From assembly GCA_028673005.1 (NCBI GenBank), contig CM054118.1:85933855-85997854 (forward strand): DNA of 64,000 nucleotides. Reading direction: 5' to 3'. Position 1 is the first letter of the stretch. Each line of letters begins with the position of its first letter. The position numbers and the translations under genes were made by a program. Below are positions 8,580 to 20,880 of this stretch, piece by piece. The stretch is from Tanypteryx hageni. Its lineage: Eukaryota; Arthropoda; Insecta; Odonata; Petaluridae. Under the pieces are notes generated by a model, which searched no databases, was not told the origin of the DNA, and saw only the letters and a list, made by a program, of their open reading frames with translations.

Positions 8580-10352
8580 AGGGAATTTTCCATAAAATGG
8601 CATTCTTTCAAGAAGAAATTGTCAAAGTTTTACATTATATTTGGGCGTATGGACTACTGCTTTCGCATGTTACCAAAGATAGGTAAAATAGCTCCTTAAA
8701 ATGTTAACCATATGACGTGATTAAACATCACCTTAATAAATCGTGTAGATTGAAAATAAAGCATTAGCAAGCTCAAAGCAAAACTGATGTAAGACACCGT
8801 AATAATGCAAGTTATCGTGACATATAATCACCGAAATTAAAGGATTAATTGGAAGCGAAAGGTTTGAAAGATAAGAGAATAAAAGATATAGTTTCATTAA
8901 TTATACCTCTTTTGTTAATCATAAGCCGATAACAGTCGCATTCCGAGCATCGACGAGTTGGTACAACTGTCAAAAATTAATTTTCGTTAGGATATTAATT
9001 TCTTGAAAAGCTAAATTTCACCATCATGCCTGTGAAATCATTTTTCACCACTTGCCTCAACTTTGCGGGTGGAGATAGCGGCTGGCGAGAATCCTGGAAC
9101 TTTACTCTTGCTACTTTCCTGCAGAGGGTGTTAATCAGGTATTTTATCTTTAGTATAGTTCACTAAAAAAAGTCCTCACTGCCATGTTTGAATCTCGCCT
9201 TAAATTTAATTTATACATCATTCAAAAAAATAATCTGTATTTAACTTCACAGATTTATTGAAAATTATTGGTAATTAAAAATGTTGAGCAGGATGCATAC
9301 ATTTGGCCATTAAAAAAATCCAAATATACGTATTAATTTGTATTTGTATGATTATACTCTTGATTTGACCAATTTATGCTTTATTTTCTGCTAAAAATCA
9401 TAGGCAATGGGAACTCTTTGTGAACACAATTGTAACACAAGTCAAAAACCACATTCGTTAGGCATAAGTTCTTTGAGCTGTGAATATGTATTTGCAGTTT
9501 AGAGACATTTTATATATTAGAATATTATCATAGATCACACACTGTTGAATACGTACCCTTGGGACGTAAGAAATATCCATTTTAGCATTGACTTTATTTT
9601 AAAGCAGGCATGGCCAATTCTTTCATTGTATATAAATTTTCTTCATTAGCGATGGATGAATCAAGTTTACTTATTGGTGTCAAGTAAAATTTATACATAC
9701 ACATATTTGATATATCCTGTTATATATCCCGAAACATGCTATTTATTTACAAATATAATTTATCACTCTGTGGTGGACTAGAATCAATCCAGTGTCAATA
9801 TCAAGCACTTCTCTCATGAATTAGCAGCTTCATTTTAATAGTATCATCCTCTGTATTGGCAATTTTAATCGGAAGGAGAGAGAGAGTTTCAATTGCCAAC
9901 TTTAACGAAAAAATGTTTATTGTACATTTTTATATATTTTTGTATTACGTATTTACAAATAATTTATTCCCGTAGCTTCAATTTATTTATTTACAATTTT
10001 TCAGGGTAAAATACTAGATTTTAAGGTAAACAATAATTCTTTATCATTTATATAATATGTTTCCATTTCAAAATACAGTGAACATCGATATAGCTATCGC
10101 TATTTATCGTTAAAGCAACTTCGTCATAAATATTATTAAGATAAAAAAGTTTTCGGAAGTGTAATGTTATGAAACGTAAACACGCGTTACTTAAGTAAGG
10201 AGAGGCGAATCTGAGTGTTTTTTCTTAAACCCTTTAACTCTCAAGACAATGCGATGATAATTCCCGTCAAGGGCCTAATATGTTCTCTTCCAGCTAGTAG
10301 TTCAGATCTAATATTTCATTTTTCGTGGCAATGGACATGTGTAATTACTCAC
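8580..10352. other. Zasp66 intron sequence, nothing recognised
   Basis: AT-rich intron up to the ZM exon donor. No exon-like block or repeat that I can support. Confidence 0.5.
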
Positions 10353-10441
10353 GGTGTCATTCCAGTCTGAGCGGTGATGGTGTCGGCGATGTTCTGATCC
10401 GAGTAGAGACCGATCGGCGAATTGAACTGCTTGTGGACGAT
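10353..10441 (-). CDS. Zasp66: Zasp66 exon: ZM motif
   Basis: This 89-bp exon encodes 29 codons plus two bases: IVHKQFNSPIGLYSDQNIAD, then TITAQTGMT. It is the ZASP-like motif (ZM), the roughly 26-residue element that binds the alpha-actinin rod and targets Alp/Enigma proteins to Z-discs. The acceptor is gtgtcaacatgcag. It is poor in pyrimidines, but it is the only AG in about 85 bases after a plausible branch site (ttttaactg), so it is well placed by the AG-exclusion rule. The donor is ACACC followed by GTGAGT. The frame stays open upstream of the acceptor without resembling the family. It ends in phase 2 and is completed by the first base of the exon at 6441. Confidence 0.93.
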
Positions 10442-11164
10442 CTGCATGTTGACACCCGCCAGGCGGCCACGTTGGTCAATAGAAGCATCGCGAAGTAGAC
10501 CGGAAACAGTTAAAATTTTAGTTCATTCCTTCTTCAAACTGCAGCCTTGAAATTATATGATTGCTTTAATGATTAAAATAACACTTCTTCGTCTTTTTGC
10601 CTTCGTTGGTCGAGATCTAGTCGGACTGAATGAAAATCTATATTTATATAAGGGAGAAAGTTTGTCTGTCTGCATGCGCAGAGCTTCATCCGAATAGACC
10701 AAAGTTTTGTTCGTCTTTTCAAGTTCCATGCCCACAAGGCATTTCTTTTTCTCGGAATTACCAGGTGAAAATTTCCTTTTCTCACGGGATTTGCTTGAAA
10801 AATACTCAAGAGATTGGGTGGGACTTTCTCTAATTTTTACCTCCGAAACAATAAATCTCTGCTTTAGTCGGCACCTCAAAAATCATATATGATCTAGAGA
10901 GAGGCAGAACAAATTACATCACAACCGATGTAAACAAGATACGTTATGATCTGTTCGATATGCATCAACAAACAGTATCAGTTAATAAATAAAGACGGGG
11001 ACAGATTGAATTATTCAGCAAATGTTCATTTCTGTTGTTTAATGTTGTCTATGTTCATGTTTTTATTTAGTTGAAGTAAAAATGGGGAAAAGGTTCGAGT
11101 GTATTTTGCGACTCCAAAGATCGGCAACTTATATGAGAGCGTTCTCTAATTTTTCATGTATTAA

Positions 11165-11570
11165 ATACTAGCCTGTTACCCGGGCTTTGCCACGGATTTA
11201 CAGTTTTGAACTTTTTATGCTTATGTCACTCGCTAATATTTTCATTCGAACTCAAGTGCTCTCGAAATAAGTGGCCAATATTCCTCCTTAATTGGTATGA
11301 ACAAATTAAATATAGATTCAAATTTGATATTTTGCTAAGAATGTTTAAAATAATTTATGTAATTTTACAAAAAATTAACACTGGTCCGATCGGTATGATT
11401 TTTATGGCACCCCCCTCACCAAAAAATAAAAATTCTGGCAACGGTGCACATCCTCAAGGTCTCTTTAGTAAGTGTACCATGTCTTAAGTCACTAAATTTA
11501 TTTGATTTCGAGAAATGCTTTCCACACACACAGACAGTTACACGCCGCCTTTTATTAATATAAATTGAAT
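11165..11570. repeat. Interspersed repeat beginning ACTAGCCTGTTACCCGGGC
   Basis: The block runs from actagcctgttacccgggctt to cgccttttattaatataaat. I recall this start and end style (ACTAGC..ACCCG.GGCTT and a TTTATTAATATA end) from widespread non-coding insect repeats. The class is not determined. The short open frame inside it has no recognisable product. Confidence 0.4.
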
Positions 11571-11668
11571 ATTCCCTCGGCAACGTAAAGCACTGAGTTA
11601 ATTTATAATATTTAGAGCTAATAGGAAGCTCGGTGAATCACATTCGGAATCCGTGTCTATGAATTAGT

Positions 11669-11958
11669 CTAGTGGTACGCAACCTTTTTTAATCGCGAGC
11701 TGCACAAACCCGGATAAATTTGCGAAGTGCCACGCAATTTATTAAAAAACCTATAAATATATAGACAATTTAAGTACTTATGGTATGTTGAATTTCCATT
11801 CTAAAGCCATTTTTTTCACCATTCGACAATTATCTTTCTCTCTGATGATTCGACGGTTAAGTAAGCTGATGGGCTAATAAAATTCAAAAGTAAAAATTGT
11901 TTGAAGGCTCCGCGGGCCACCTGAAATCGAGTCGCGAGCCCCAGGTTGCGCACCACTG
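11669..11958. mobile_element. hAT-type MITE, target duplication not recognisable
   Basis: Begins TAGTGGTACGCAACCTTTTT (from 11670) and ends AGGTTGCGCACCACTG, an inverted repeat close to that of the 5756-6083 element. GC-rich gcgagc segments lie inside both ends. The flanking octamers do not match, so the copy is old or its ends have shifted. About 290 bp and non-coding. Confidence 0.75.
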
Positions 11959-12342
11959 AAATATACGAATAAACGGCAAAAGGTTTTTCTTATTAATTGC
12001 TCTAATTGCTAAAACTCGATCCACAGTTACGTATACGTATTGATATTCACTGGACAGTTTTTAAAAACTGCCTTGGAACCACTTGTTCAGCCAATTTATC
12101 TATCTTGGTTAACTCAATAGGTCCTAAGGCTAAATACATATTAAAGGTATTATATATTTTACAATATTACTTGAAGTAAGACATATTAAGATAATGATAT
12201 TAATTCTCGGAATATCTGTTGAAAGAAAAAACGACAGAACTTTCACTATCACTCAATCTTCAGATTGTCTCAAAATACAAAACTAAAATTATCTAGTTTA
12301 GCCAGGTAGAGGTATGTGAAATCGGTATAACGTCACACTTGC

Positions 12343-12396
12343 CCTAGGTCCATTGACTTCTTGTCCAGCAACCCTCTCTATAACTGTGCCAGCAAC
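12343..12396 (-). CDS. Zasp66: Zasp66 short exon (18 codons) with a GC donor
   Basis: This 54-bp exon encodes VAGTVIERVAGQEVNGPR and is phase 0 on both sides. It sits between KQK and the ZM exon, with the same spacing that I recall for the fly sequence VADTMLHKVVGSEADTGR. The acceptor is atacatctttcag. No GT donor fits the frame. The exon instead ends AGG followed by GCAAGT, the classic strong consensus of GC-AG introns. Using it places VHKQFNSP eight residues after VAG, the same distance as in the fly protein. The nearest GT (GCAA then GTGTGA) would be phase 1 and break the frame into the ZM exon. The exon is too short to be found by open reading frame length. Confidence 0.85.
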
Positions 12397-14497
12397 CTGA
12401 AAGATGTATAAATAAAAATATCTTAATGTTTAGAGACATAATTTGAAAGAGTAAGATTAATCATTACATTGGCTCAATCATTTTGACGAAATTTCAAAGC
12501 AGATCGATTTTCATATTATAAAAATATATGTAAAATATATGTCAACAGAGTTTTTGAATAATTAAATAGACATAGAGTGTGACATATTTCTAATCATATT
12601 TTTAATTGATATGCTTATAAAACTTATAGTTTACAGCACTCTTAATTTCATATTTTCTGCAAACGAAACAAAAATAACAACAAGTAATGCATATCAATTG
12701 ATATTTAGACAATCATAATCGGATTGAATTTCCAATTTAATAGGAGTCATAAATGGAAATTGAAGCATATATAATGCGATTCTGATGGTTCCGCATCTTC
12801 CAACGGTACTATTATCATTATTGACACAAAGTAACTATGGCTATGTAATTAATTATAGAGACAAAAAATCTTAATGTACGTGGCATATATAATCGTCACG
12901 GCACTTACTCGTATACTATAAATTTTAGCCTTTTTAACCCTTGATGTACACACCGTGAACTAAGCGAGCAAATTGCAGTAACTATTCACATAAAACCTCC
13001 TACATATGGCATATAACTGATGTATCATTTAAGTACATAACAATATGATTCTTTGCACGCAATTTTTCTCCTTTTTTTCTGACGAAGTTCGGACTATTGG
13101 AACTTAAAGAATACTTGTTCAAGTAAAGAAAAAAGAAAACTATTTTTTGTGCACTTAAACTCTGAATTCGATCTAATAAATTCAATGAAAATGTGTAAGA
13201 ATTCGTATTTCAAATCAACATTTTTTTATTTCTTTCATTTTTTAATGATTTGAACTTGGCATGATTTACATATCTGCAATTTTATATCCAAAATATAGTG
13301 TGACTGGTGACACAAATGAAATAGCCGCACCAGATGAGAACTCTAAATTGTTACTCACTTTATGTTTTAGTAAGCCAATAATATCTCAATTTGATTTACT
13401 CTCTATCACTATCGTTGCATTTTGCCATAATTTCACCAACTCGTTTTTTCGTCGATTTTAGACTTGAAAAAACCTCGACTCCTCACCAATCCTAAGAAGG
13501 CATTTGCTAGAAATTGCACCGCTGGACTCAAATCGCACGTTGAGATGACTAGCATTAAAAAGGAGATATTTCAGTCTCAGCTGAGGGCAAAAACGATTTG
13601 GACTAGGTCGTAGCATTTACAGATCGTTGACCCCTCTTTCTCTGGCAACCGCCTCTAATAACTATAAACGCCTTCCTCGAACGCACTTATTTTTATCACA
13701 TCCTAAAACTTCGAAGCTTCTCCGCGGCCGAAATTCAAACCAGTCGTCAGGCCATCGATGCAAACTGACCCTTTCGTCTATGCACCGCGACCCCTTATGT
13801 CGCCGCCATTTGACACAGAACCTTCCTCGGTTCGAAAAAAAGGGAACGAGGACTTGTTTCGTGAGTTCTCGCTCCATAGGGCATATTTATTTTAGGGACG
13901 AGCGAAGAAAAGTTACTTTCACCGGAATAGAATCGTGTGTTTTATCTATTTCGTCGTGTTTCTCTGTGGGAGAGTTCTCGTATTTAACAGCAATTGAAGC
14001 AATATTGTGCAATAGCCGTAAAAGCCGAGAAGTCTCTAATGAGATAATTTGTTCCTGGAAATTCCCACACACAAATGAATTCTGACTTTTTCCAAGTTCT
14101 TCTGCTTTGAAACATATAATATGCTATAAAAATTTAAGACTGCTCGTCAGGGGCGGCCCGAGCTACGGGCGAGCCGGGCGGGTGCCTGGGGCGCCCAAGT
14201 TTTGGGGGCGCTATCCCGATCACTTGATGGAATTCCTTTTAATTTTTCATTATCAATAATGTTTTACAGAGCGATGAATAACTTAACATGTAATTCGTAA
14301 ATATCTCAACAAACATTAACGGAGGAAGGCGCTGGAGTGCTATCTCGCCCGGAGCACTCCTGCTTCTCATGAAACTCCGTTCTAAAACATAGCCGATTAA
14401 TACGGTTGCTAAGAATAAGGGGTTCCCCAATCGACGCTCTACTGGTATTCCGTCCGAGTGGACATCGGAGGCTGATGAGCGCGAGTCTCTCTCCCAC
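12397..14497. other. Zasp66 intron, 2.1 kb
   Basis: AT-rich. It contains a 152-codon plus-strand open frame (13627-14085) with no recognisable domain. The segment at 14150-14215 (gggcggcccgagctacgggc, then gggcgcccaagttttggggg) looks like one end of a DNA-transposon-type repeat. The other end was not found. Confidence 0.5.
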
Positions 14498-14647
14498 CTT
14501 CTGCTTCATCATGGCCTCGCTGTCGTATTGCGATGGTGGTGCGCGGAACATCGGATTGGGATGGTGGCGCAAGTAAGAGGAAGTGGTTGGCGCCACGTCC
14601 TTCTTCGTCTTGGCTCCAGGGAGCACCAGTGGGGTGGTGCGATAAGG
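14498..14647 (-). CDS. Zasp66: Zasp66 exon: conserved PYRTTPLVLPGAK block
   Basis: This 150-bp exon is exactly 50 codons and phase 0 at both ends. It starts PYRTTPLVLPGAKTKKDVAP, continues TTSSYLRHHPNPMFRAPPSQ and ends YDSEAMMKQK. I recall almost the same string between the PDZ domain and the ZM motif of fly Zasp66 (PYRTTPLVLPGAK, then SYLRHYPNP, then IMKQR), so this is the strongest family marker in the window. The acceptor is a pyrimidine-rich tgttctcttttcag. The donor is AAG followed by GTGGGA, weaker than its neighbours. It was chosen because it is phase 0 and stops exactly where the fly protein continues with VADTMLHK, encoded here by the next exon. It is separated from the linker exon by a 30.5-kb intron. 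Confidence 0.92.
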
Positions 14648-16580
14648 CTGAAAAGAGAACAAAACAATATTAGCTATTGCGACGACGAAGGAAGTAAAAG
14701 GGTTTTCGACGGATAAACTATGTAGGTGCATATCTGTTGATTACACGCTCGGCGGGATTGAATATGTTGTATTTTATTGCCGTTTTCAAATTGCGATTTC
14801 TTCTACTTGAAGGCCGCCGAAGAGTCGTCACTTCACTTCTTTCCAGATTCTACAAGAGTTAACACGAAACTCGAAAGCTCTTTCGCGCACGCCACGGAAT
14901 GTTTTTTTAGAGCGTACGCTTAAGGTACTAGATACGCTTTGAATTACTATGTCAATTCGATCGAAAACTTTTTGGCCAAACATCCCAATCTAACGAAAAG
15001 TGTTTTTTAATCCGTGGAGCTTTTTTGTTTGTTTGGTTAGGAATTCAAAGAATGACATCGTTTGAGATCGTGTGACTCTTAACGCGACGCGTTATCTTAT
15101 CTTAGATCATTCTATCCCCGCCAACATGGCTTCATTATTTTGCCTTTTATAGGCACGATGACCATAGTCCAGCAGTATTCACAAAAAATTGTAGACAGAT
15201 TTAAATAGAAAATTATGCCTTTAAAATATTTTGTACCTCTTTGGTAGAGATTGTTTAAGAGTACCTCACTTATCCAACTGAGGGATCATGCGCAGCCATT
15301 TTGGAAAAATAGACAAAGGAAAGTATCGCATAATTCGTACAAAAATAATTGCATATTTTACGCAAGTAATGTTAATTTAATTTCACTGTTTTAATGTAAA
15401 TTTCAAAAGCGACAGGCCTTAAGCAGTTATCAGTCCTTAAAAAGGGATAAGCAAAAAATGTTAAAAGCTTTTAATGCAAGTGCTAAACTTTAAAACAAGA
15501 ACATATTTTACCGGCGTTTAAATCCGTCATACCGATGAATCATTTTTCGTTAAGTACTAAGTAAATCGCAATTATTTTATAGCGTATCTCAAAGGCGGCA
15601 TTTTAACAAATATGATGCGTTTGAATTAGTGGCAATTTCTTTCTGCAACTTTTATTATTTCACAAGAAAATTTCCCATCTCTTTCCGTATAACTCTTTCA
15701 TCACAACAAAATGAAAGCTATTGAAGATGTGCTTAATAAATGCCTTAAGACTAAAATTATCGCTGAAATCCCTAACGCCCACAAAATTCAAATTTAACTC
15801 GTAAGCCATATAAACGTCCGATTTCTCGTCACTGGATTTTGTATACGCCATTAACGACGATGATTTTCTGAAAACTAATTCTTTTTGGAATTTCAGTAGA
15901 ATCCCGTTTAATATAAATAACATGCATTAATTGGCATGTTTATAGCACTTAATGGATCAGAAGACAACTTTTTATGGAAATATGATCTACCTACTGAGGA
16001 ACTAGATAAGACGTCATCAGCAGACGATATCAATTCCGAAGACTGAAAATGTAAGCACGGATTTTGTGTATATGTGAGATTTTTAGAACTTGCGCATTCA
16101 TTATACGCTCTTGTTTGTAGGTGTACGAACAATAGGATGCGGCTGAGTGAAAGTAAAGATACAGAACAGAAGTATGCGTGACTCTCTTGAAGACATTGTG
16201 AAGTTGCGAGAAAAAAAAACTTTTTATATACCATGGACATAATTCTAGCGAATGTATTAAAATTGCATTATCGGTAGATTTAATTCTGATATGAAAACTT
16301 TCATACGATATGGGAAAATCCGTTCATTACCTCTAAATTGTTCTAGTTTAAAAAGTCGCGCGAAAAAGTGAAGAAATTACGCGAGTCAGTAGATTATATT
16401 CTATAAAACTCATATCTTATATACACAAATGAATTATGTCAGCATAATTATGTCATCTCCTTTTATTTGTAAATTGATGTTTAACGACGTTGTTTAAATA
16501 GTATTATTTGCACTCGAAAGATTAAAATAATTTACCTATTATAAATAGTTACTTCTTACATATACAGGAGGATATAAATG
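14648..16580. other. Start of the 30.5-kb Zasp66 intron, nothing recognised
   Basis: AT-rich, short frames only, no repeat ends that I can support. Confidence 0.5.
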
Positions 16581-17350
16581 TTTCGGTACTTCTAAAAGGG
16601 CTACAGACCTAAAATTTGGCAGGATGATAGGTCATTGGATACAAGGAATAAGAAAATCAAAAATTTCAAAAATGTTCATTTTTAAGGGGTAATTGTTGAC
16701 CTTTATCCCTTTTAACAAGATTGGAAAGGTGTACTCCATGTCGGAGTACACAGAGTTTCCAAATGCCTTCTTTGGGATTTCACAATTTTCTCAACATTTT
16801 TCGCTCAGATGAGTATTTAACGAGAAGCTAGTGAGGTACGTTGTAAAATACATGTAAGTCCTTATGTAAAGTGGTCGTAATTGTCCGATTTTAACCAAAT
16901 TGGAATCGGTTGACCAATTTTAGCAAAACTCCCCAATACCTAATTTCATCAAAATAAGTTCAGCGGTTCCCGAGTTGAAACAAAGGAACATTGTACTCTA
17001 CATGTAGATCTTCATGTAAAGTGGCCGTAATTGTTGTCCGATTTTAACCAAAATTAGAATCGGTCGACCAATTTTAGCAAAACTACCTAATACCGAATTT
17101 CATCAAAATAAGTCTAACGGTTCCCGAGTTGATACGAAGGAACATTGTAGGTCTTCATAGAAAGTGGTCGTAATTGTTGTCCAATTTTAACCAAAATTGG
17201 AATCGGTCGAACAATTTTAGCAAACTTTCCAATACCAAATTTCATCAAAATATGTCCAGCGGTTTATGAGTTTTAACATGCGGACGGACGGAAAAGACCT
17301 CCCCTATATGCGTTCACTTCGTGCAAAGAACGCATTTGGACACGAGCCGA
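16580..17350. repeat. Interspersed repeat with three ~147-bp internal units
   Basis: Near-identical units start at 16871 (GTGGTCGTAATTGTCCGATT), 17021 and 17164, with spacings of 150 and 143 bp. Each contains ATCGGT.GACCAATTTTAGCA and AATTTCATCAAAATA. The block ends CATGCGGACGGACGGAAAAG. This 'atttcatcaaaat..gtccagcggtt..cggacggac' ending is a common signature of insect interspersed repeats whose class I cannot fix from sequence alone. No coding frame. Confidence 0.7.
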
Positions 17351-18100
17351 TTGCCAGAGAATTTGGTAATTACGGATATTTGCCTTAATTTCGCAGAAAA
17401 TTAGAAATATTCTGCAAAACTCGTGGAATTTATTATCTATTACATATGGGCTACGCGTGGCTCAAGTGCTGTTGTCCTTGAGATCGCGTTGGTTTATTTA
17501 CGAGTTTAGATCTTAGTATATGACAATTTTTCTAAGCGCTTGCACCGACAACTCTTATTAGAAAATTATGGTGGGCGTGGGTTTATAATAGGAAAGGAAT
17601 TATTATTGGAAATATAATACAATATCTACTGCTTAGACGATATAGCATCGTTTAATTACTGACTAAGACATCGTTTATTCCTACCCGACATATCTTACAG
17701 GCAATTATACTTCCTTAAAAGGCCTGAATTAAGTAATAGGTATTATGCATGAATAGCGGTATGGTTGAAAATACTATTTGAATAACTGGAGCCTATATCA
17801 GGGCCACTGAGACGCCCAACTAGGCCCTAAGAATTCTAAAAATACGATTTCGAATACGTCGGAAAATGAGATATATTCTGAAATTGACCAGACAGATCCA
17901 CAAAGTCGAAAAAAGAACAAACGAACAATTTACGACTCCAAGAACTTGATACGAAGCAATGTGTTTTTAAAAGTCATAACTGAATAAAACTATTAATTTT
18001 GTGTTTTCTCCGTTGCTTCTATTAAGATTCGTATTTATGTAAACGCCGGGATTAGGTAATTCGCCATTTCCTTTATCATTACCAATATCAGTGACGGACA
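17351..18100. other. Intron, nothing recognised
   Basis: AT-rich, no supported feature. Confidence 0.5.
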
Positions 18101-19580
18101 GACGTTTAACACGTTCCAAGCGCCCAAAACATGTCCCGCGTGCGAAGAACGATACTATTCACCGAGTGTGTGTGTGAGGAAATATTCGTCATCACGACGG
18201 AGTCAATATCGCCACAGTTTCGATTGCCAGATAATGGAACTTCTTCGCCGTTCGCGCGGAAAATGCACTCAGCGCAATTAGTCTTAATTGCCGGAGGAAA
18301 AGTTTTTAGCAAAATGTTAATAAATTTCATCGAACTATCGGTTCCCTTTAGTGTCGTCGTCATCGCATCCGAGTTGATGGCTCAATCGAAAGTTAATTCC
18401 TCGACGCGCCTCATCCCTTCCTACCTCCTCCCCTCTTCCCCCTCCCCTCTTCCCCATTTCTCCCCCACCCCTCCCCTCTTCCTCCCTTCATTACCACATC
18501 CTCCTCCCTCTTTTCCCTCCCCTCTTCCCCCTCCCCTCTTTTCCCTTCCCTCTTCCTCCCTCCCCTCTCCCCACATAATGTGTACTGGCGGAATTTCGAC
18601 TTTCTTTCCGCGTTTCATTCGGTTGTCATCGCGATCGCCATTCTCTTTCACTGGACGAGGCGCGTACCGCGTCATGATGCGGCCTCTCCTTTCGGCGAGC
18701 CGCAGCCGCCGCTTCGAACACTTGTCTCTGCGTTCGCTTCACCTCTCTAACGCTCTTCTTTAATCTTCGGCGTTACTCTTGTTTGACCGATTCGCAGCGA
18801 CTATTCGCATTCAACGAAAGAATGAGGAGCGTACGCGCAAGTGAACACTCGCGACGTCCGCCATATCGAAAAAGGAACTCTAATTACCTCTTTTGGGTAA
18901 AGGTCTGTTATCCGCGAGTTGGAGGTCTATTTTATCCTTAGTATTGCTTCTCCTGCGGGTTCGGCGGCCTCCGCACTTTACCTTTCCTTGTTTCATTAAT
19001 CATTCCGGAGGAAAGAGAGAATTTTAATGCGGCTTTGATGCGGTTATGCGTTTCGCAACCGCAGATGGCGCTCTGCCGCGTTTTGTTCCCATGGCGTTTT
19101 CGTCGCGCTCACTAGGTCGTCTATTTTTGAATCACGAAAGATGTGCGACCCGCGCTGCCAGGGCGGGTGTGAGAAAGCGAGAGAGAGAGAGGGGAAAGAA
19201 AGTCTTTGGAATGCTGGGGGCAGAGTTGAGGAGGAAGGTGTCGGGGCGAGAAGGCGAAGGGGGGCGGAACTCTGATGGCCGAAGTATTCTCCAAGAGGAC
19301 ATTCTCTATTGCTGGCATCTTAATTGAAAAAATATTAATGACTTCATGTTTATTTATGTCCTTGCGGTGGCATATCTTCTTATTTCACAAAAATTAAGGT
19401 AGTGTAGGTCGTTGGTGAGAAAGAGAGAGATAAAGAGAGAGGGAGGGAGACAGAGAAGGAGGAATAAGAGATATAGATAGACAATGTTCTTTATTAGGTC
19501 GAGATTGAGATTAGGAAATCAATTTTCCAGAGAGGGGGAGAGGGAGGGAGAATGGGAGAAAGAATGGGAAGTGCCTTAAA
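18100..19580. other. GC-richer island with C/T-rich and G/A-rich tracts
   Basis: The stretch has more CpG than its surroundings, for example 18590-18900 and 18950-19150. It includes a C/T-rich tract at 18415-18575 and G/A-rich tracts at 19170-19275 and 19410-19570. The C/T tract keeps a 210-codon plus-strand frame open, but the peptide is Pro/Ser-rich low complexity and looks incidental. It could be an internal regulatory island. No exon is supported. Confidence 0.4.
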
Positions 19581-20880
19581 TTTAATACTTAATCCACGCA
19601 TACCCGTCATATTTGACGGGCAATTACGCTACTTTAAAAATAAAAGTCTTATTTATATAAGTACCTACTTATCAGGATAAGCGATCCTGAATTCATGGTA
19701 AATTTTGCAGGATTCCAAACGTATGAATCCAAATATCAAAATTATTTTAATGTAAATTTGAAGAGCTTCCATTGCTTTTAATGTTTCTGCTGTATTCTAA
19801 TCTTTGGCTTCCTTCTTTTACAATGGAATGGCCTATTTAAAAAAAATGACGATATCGAATCAATGCGAGCAAAAAATTGCGTTATTTTGAAAGATACTCT
19901 GTTTATGCAAAATCAATGTAATGTTTTTATTAACCATCGATTTAAAAATGTAATTATTAGTTGCAAAGCACTAAAAACACAGAAAATGTGTTTAATATGT
20001 AAATTCGCCTTTAATTTTATAATTAAACGGAAAATATACGTATTTAACCGGTATCTTTTTCATATCTTGTTATACCGATGGTTTGTTTTCTATTTACGAG
20101 AGTTCACTTCCAAAAAATTTTGAGGCGAGTTTATTTGTTTTTTACTGTAATCTTATAATCTTTAATTGCTAAACCAAATGAAAAGCTTTCAATTTAAGCT
20201 CATAAAATGCAAATTAATGTAGTTTGCAAGCATGGCAAATTAAAAAAAATATGTCAGCAAAACACAAGTAATAAAAATTTTACTTACAGGTATTACTTCT
20301 GTAATACATTCATATACTGATCCAGAATAATTATCGAAAATGAAATTTAGTCGCCGTTTGTTATTATTACTGATTATCGTTATTTGCAGGTTATTTTAAT
20401 CAAATGCGGAATTCCAAAGCCAAATATAGTTTAAGCAATACTATCTTTTATTGTTATAAATATTTTATTGATCTTATCAACTACATGAAGTTAAAGGTGA
20501 TCGCATTAAGCGGCATCTACTGTATATTTTAAAGAACCGTTTGCGATTTTTCTCTCAGTAAAAACGCTTTTCTGCAGTTGCGGTATATGTTACTTGAAGT
20601 TTTCGATGAGACACATTTTGATGATAATTTGGCTGTTGCAGCTATATTTATCTCTTTTATCGAAATTTAAACCTTGTTCCATGAATATTTACCCAAGCTC
20701 AAAATTGTATCGACTTTATGTTTATGGGATTATATTTTAAAACTACAGTCGTTTTCACCCTCTGAAAATTCATCTAATGACTTAGGAAAATCGCCGGACA
20801 TTCGAAAGAGTGTTTTGATTCCGGTGAATTTGCTCTTTTTCGAATGACAAAGTAGAGCGTATTGCCCATCGTTTCCCCGA
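19580..20880. other. Intron, nothing recognised
   Basis: AT-rich. Contains only a small palindrome, CCCGTCA/TGACGGG, near 19604-19621. Confidence 0.5.

Noticed and set aside
12332..12343. GT donor GCAA/GTGTGA for the 18-codon exon
   Set aside because: It ends in phase 1, while the ZM exon must be entered in phase 0. The GC donor one codon earlier fits both phase and family spacing.
13627..14085. A 152-codon plus-strand frame
   Set aside because: No recognisable motif, unusual Ser/Arg composition, no splice sites I trust. Probably chance.
14150..14215. Complete DNA transposon at the GC-rich gggcggcccgagc segment
   Set aside because: Only one end resembles a transposon terminus. I could not find a partner end or target duplication.
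16871..17290. CRISPR-like or satellite array
   Set aside because: Only three diverged units of about 147 bp inside an interspersed repeat in a eukaryotic intron. No short repeat-spacer pattern.
18131..18763. A 210-codon plus-strand open frame
   Set aside because: It is held open by a C/T-rich tract that gives Pro/Ser/Leu repeats. No domain and no splice context, and the minus strand is open across the same tract.
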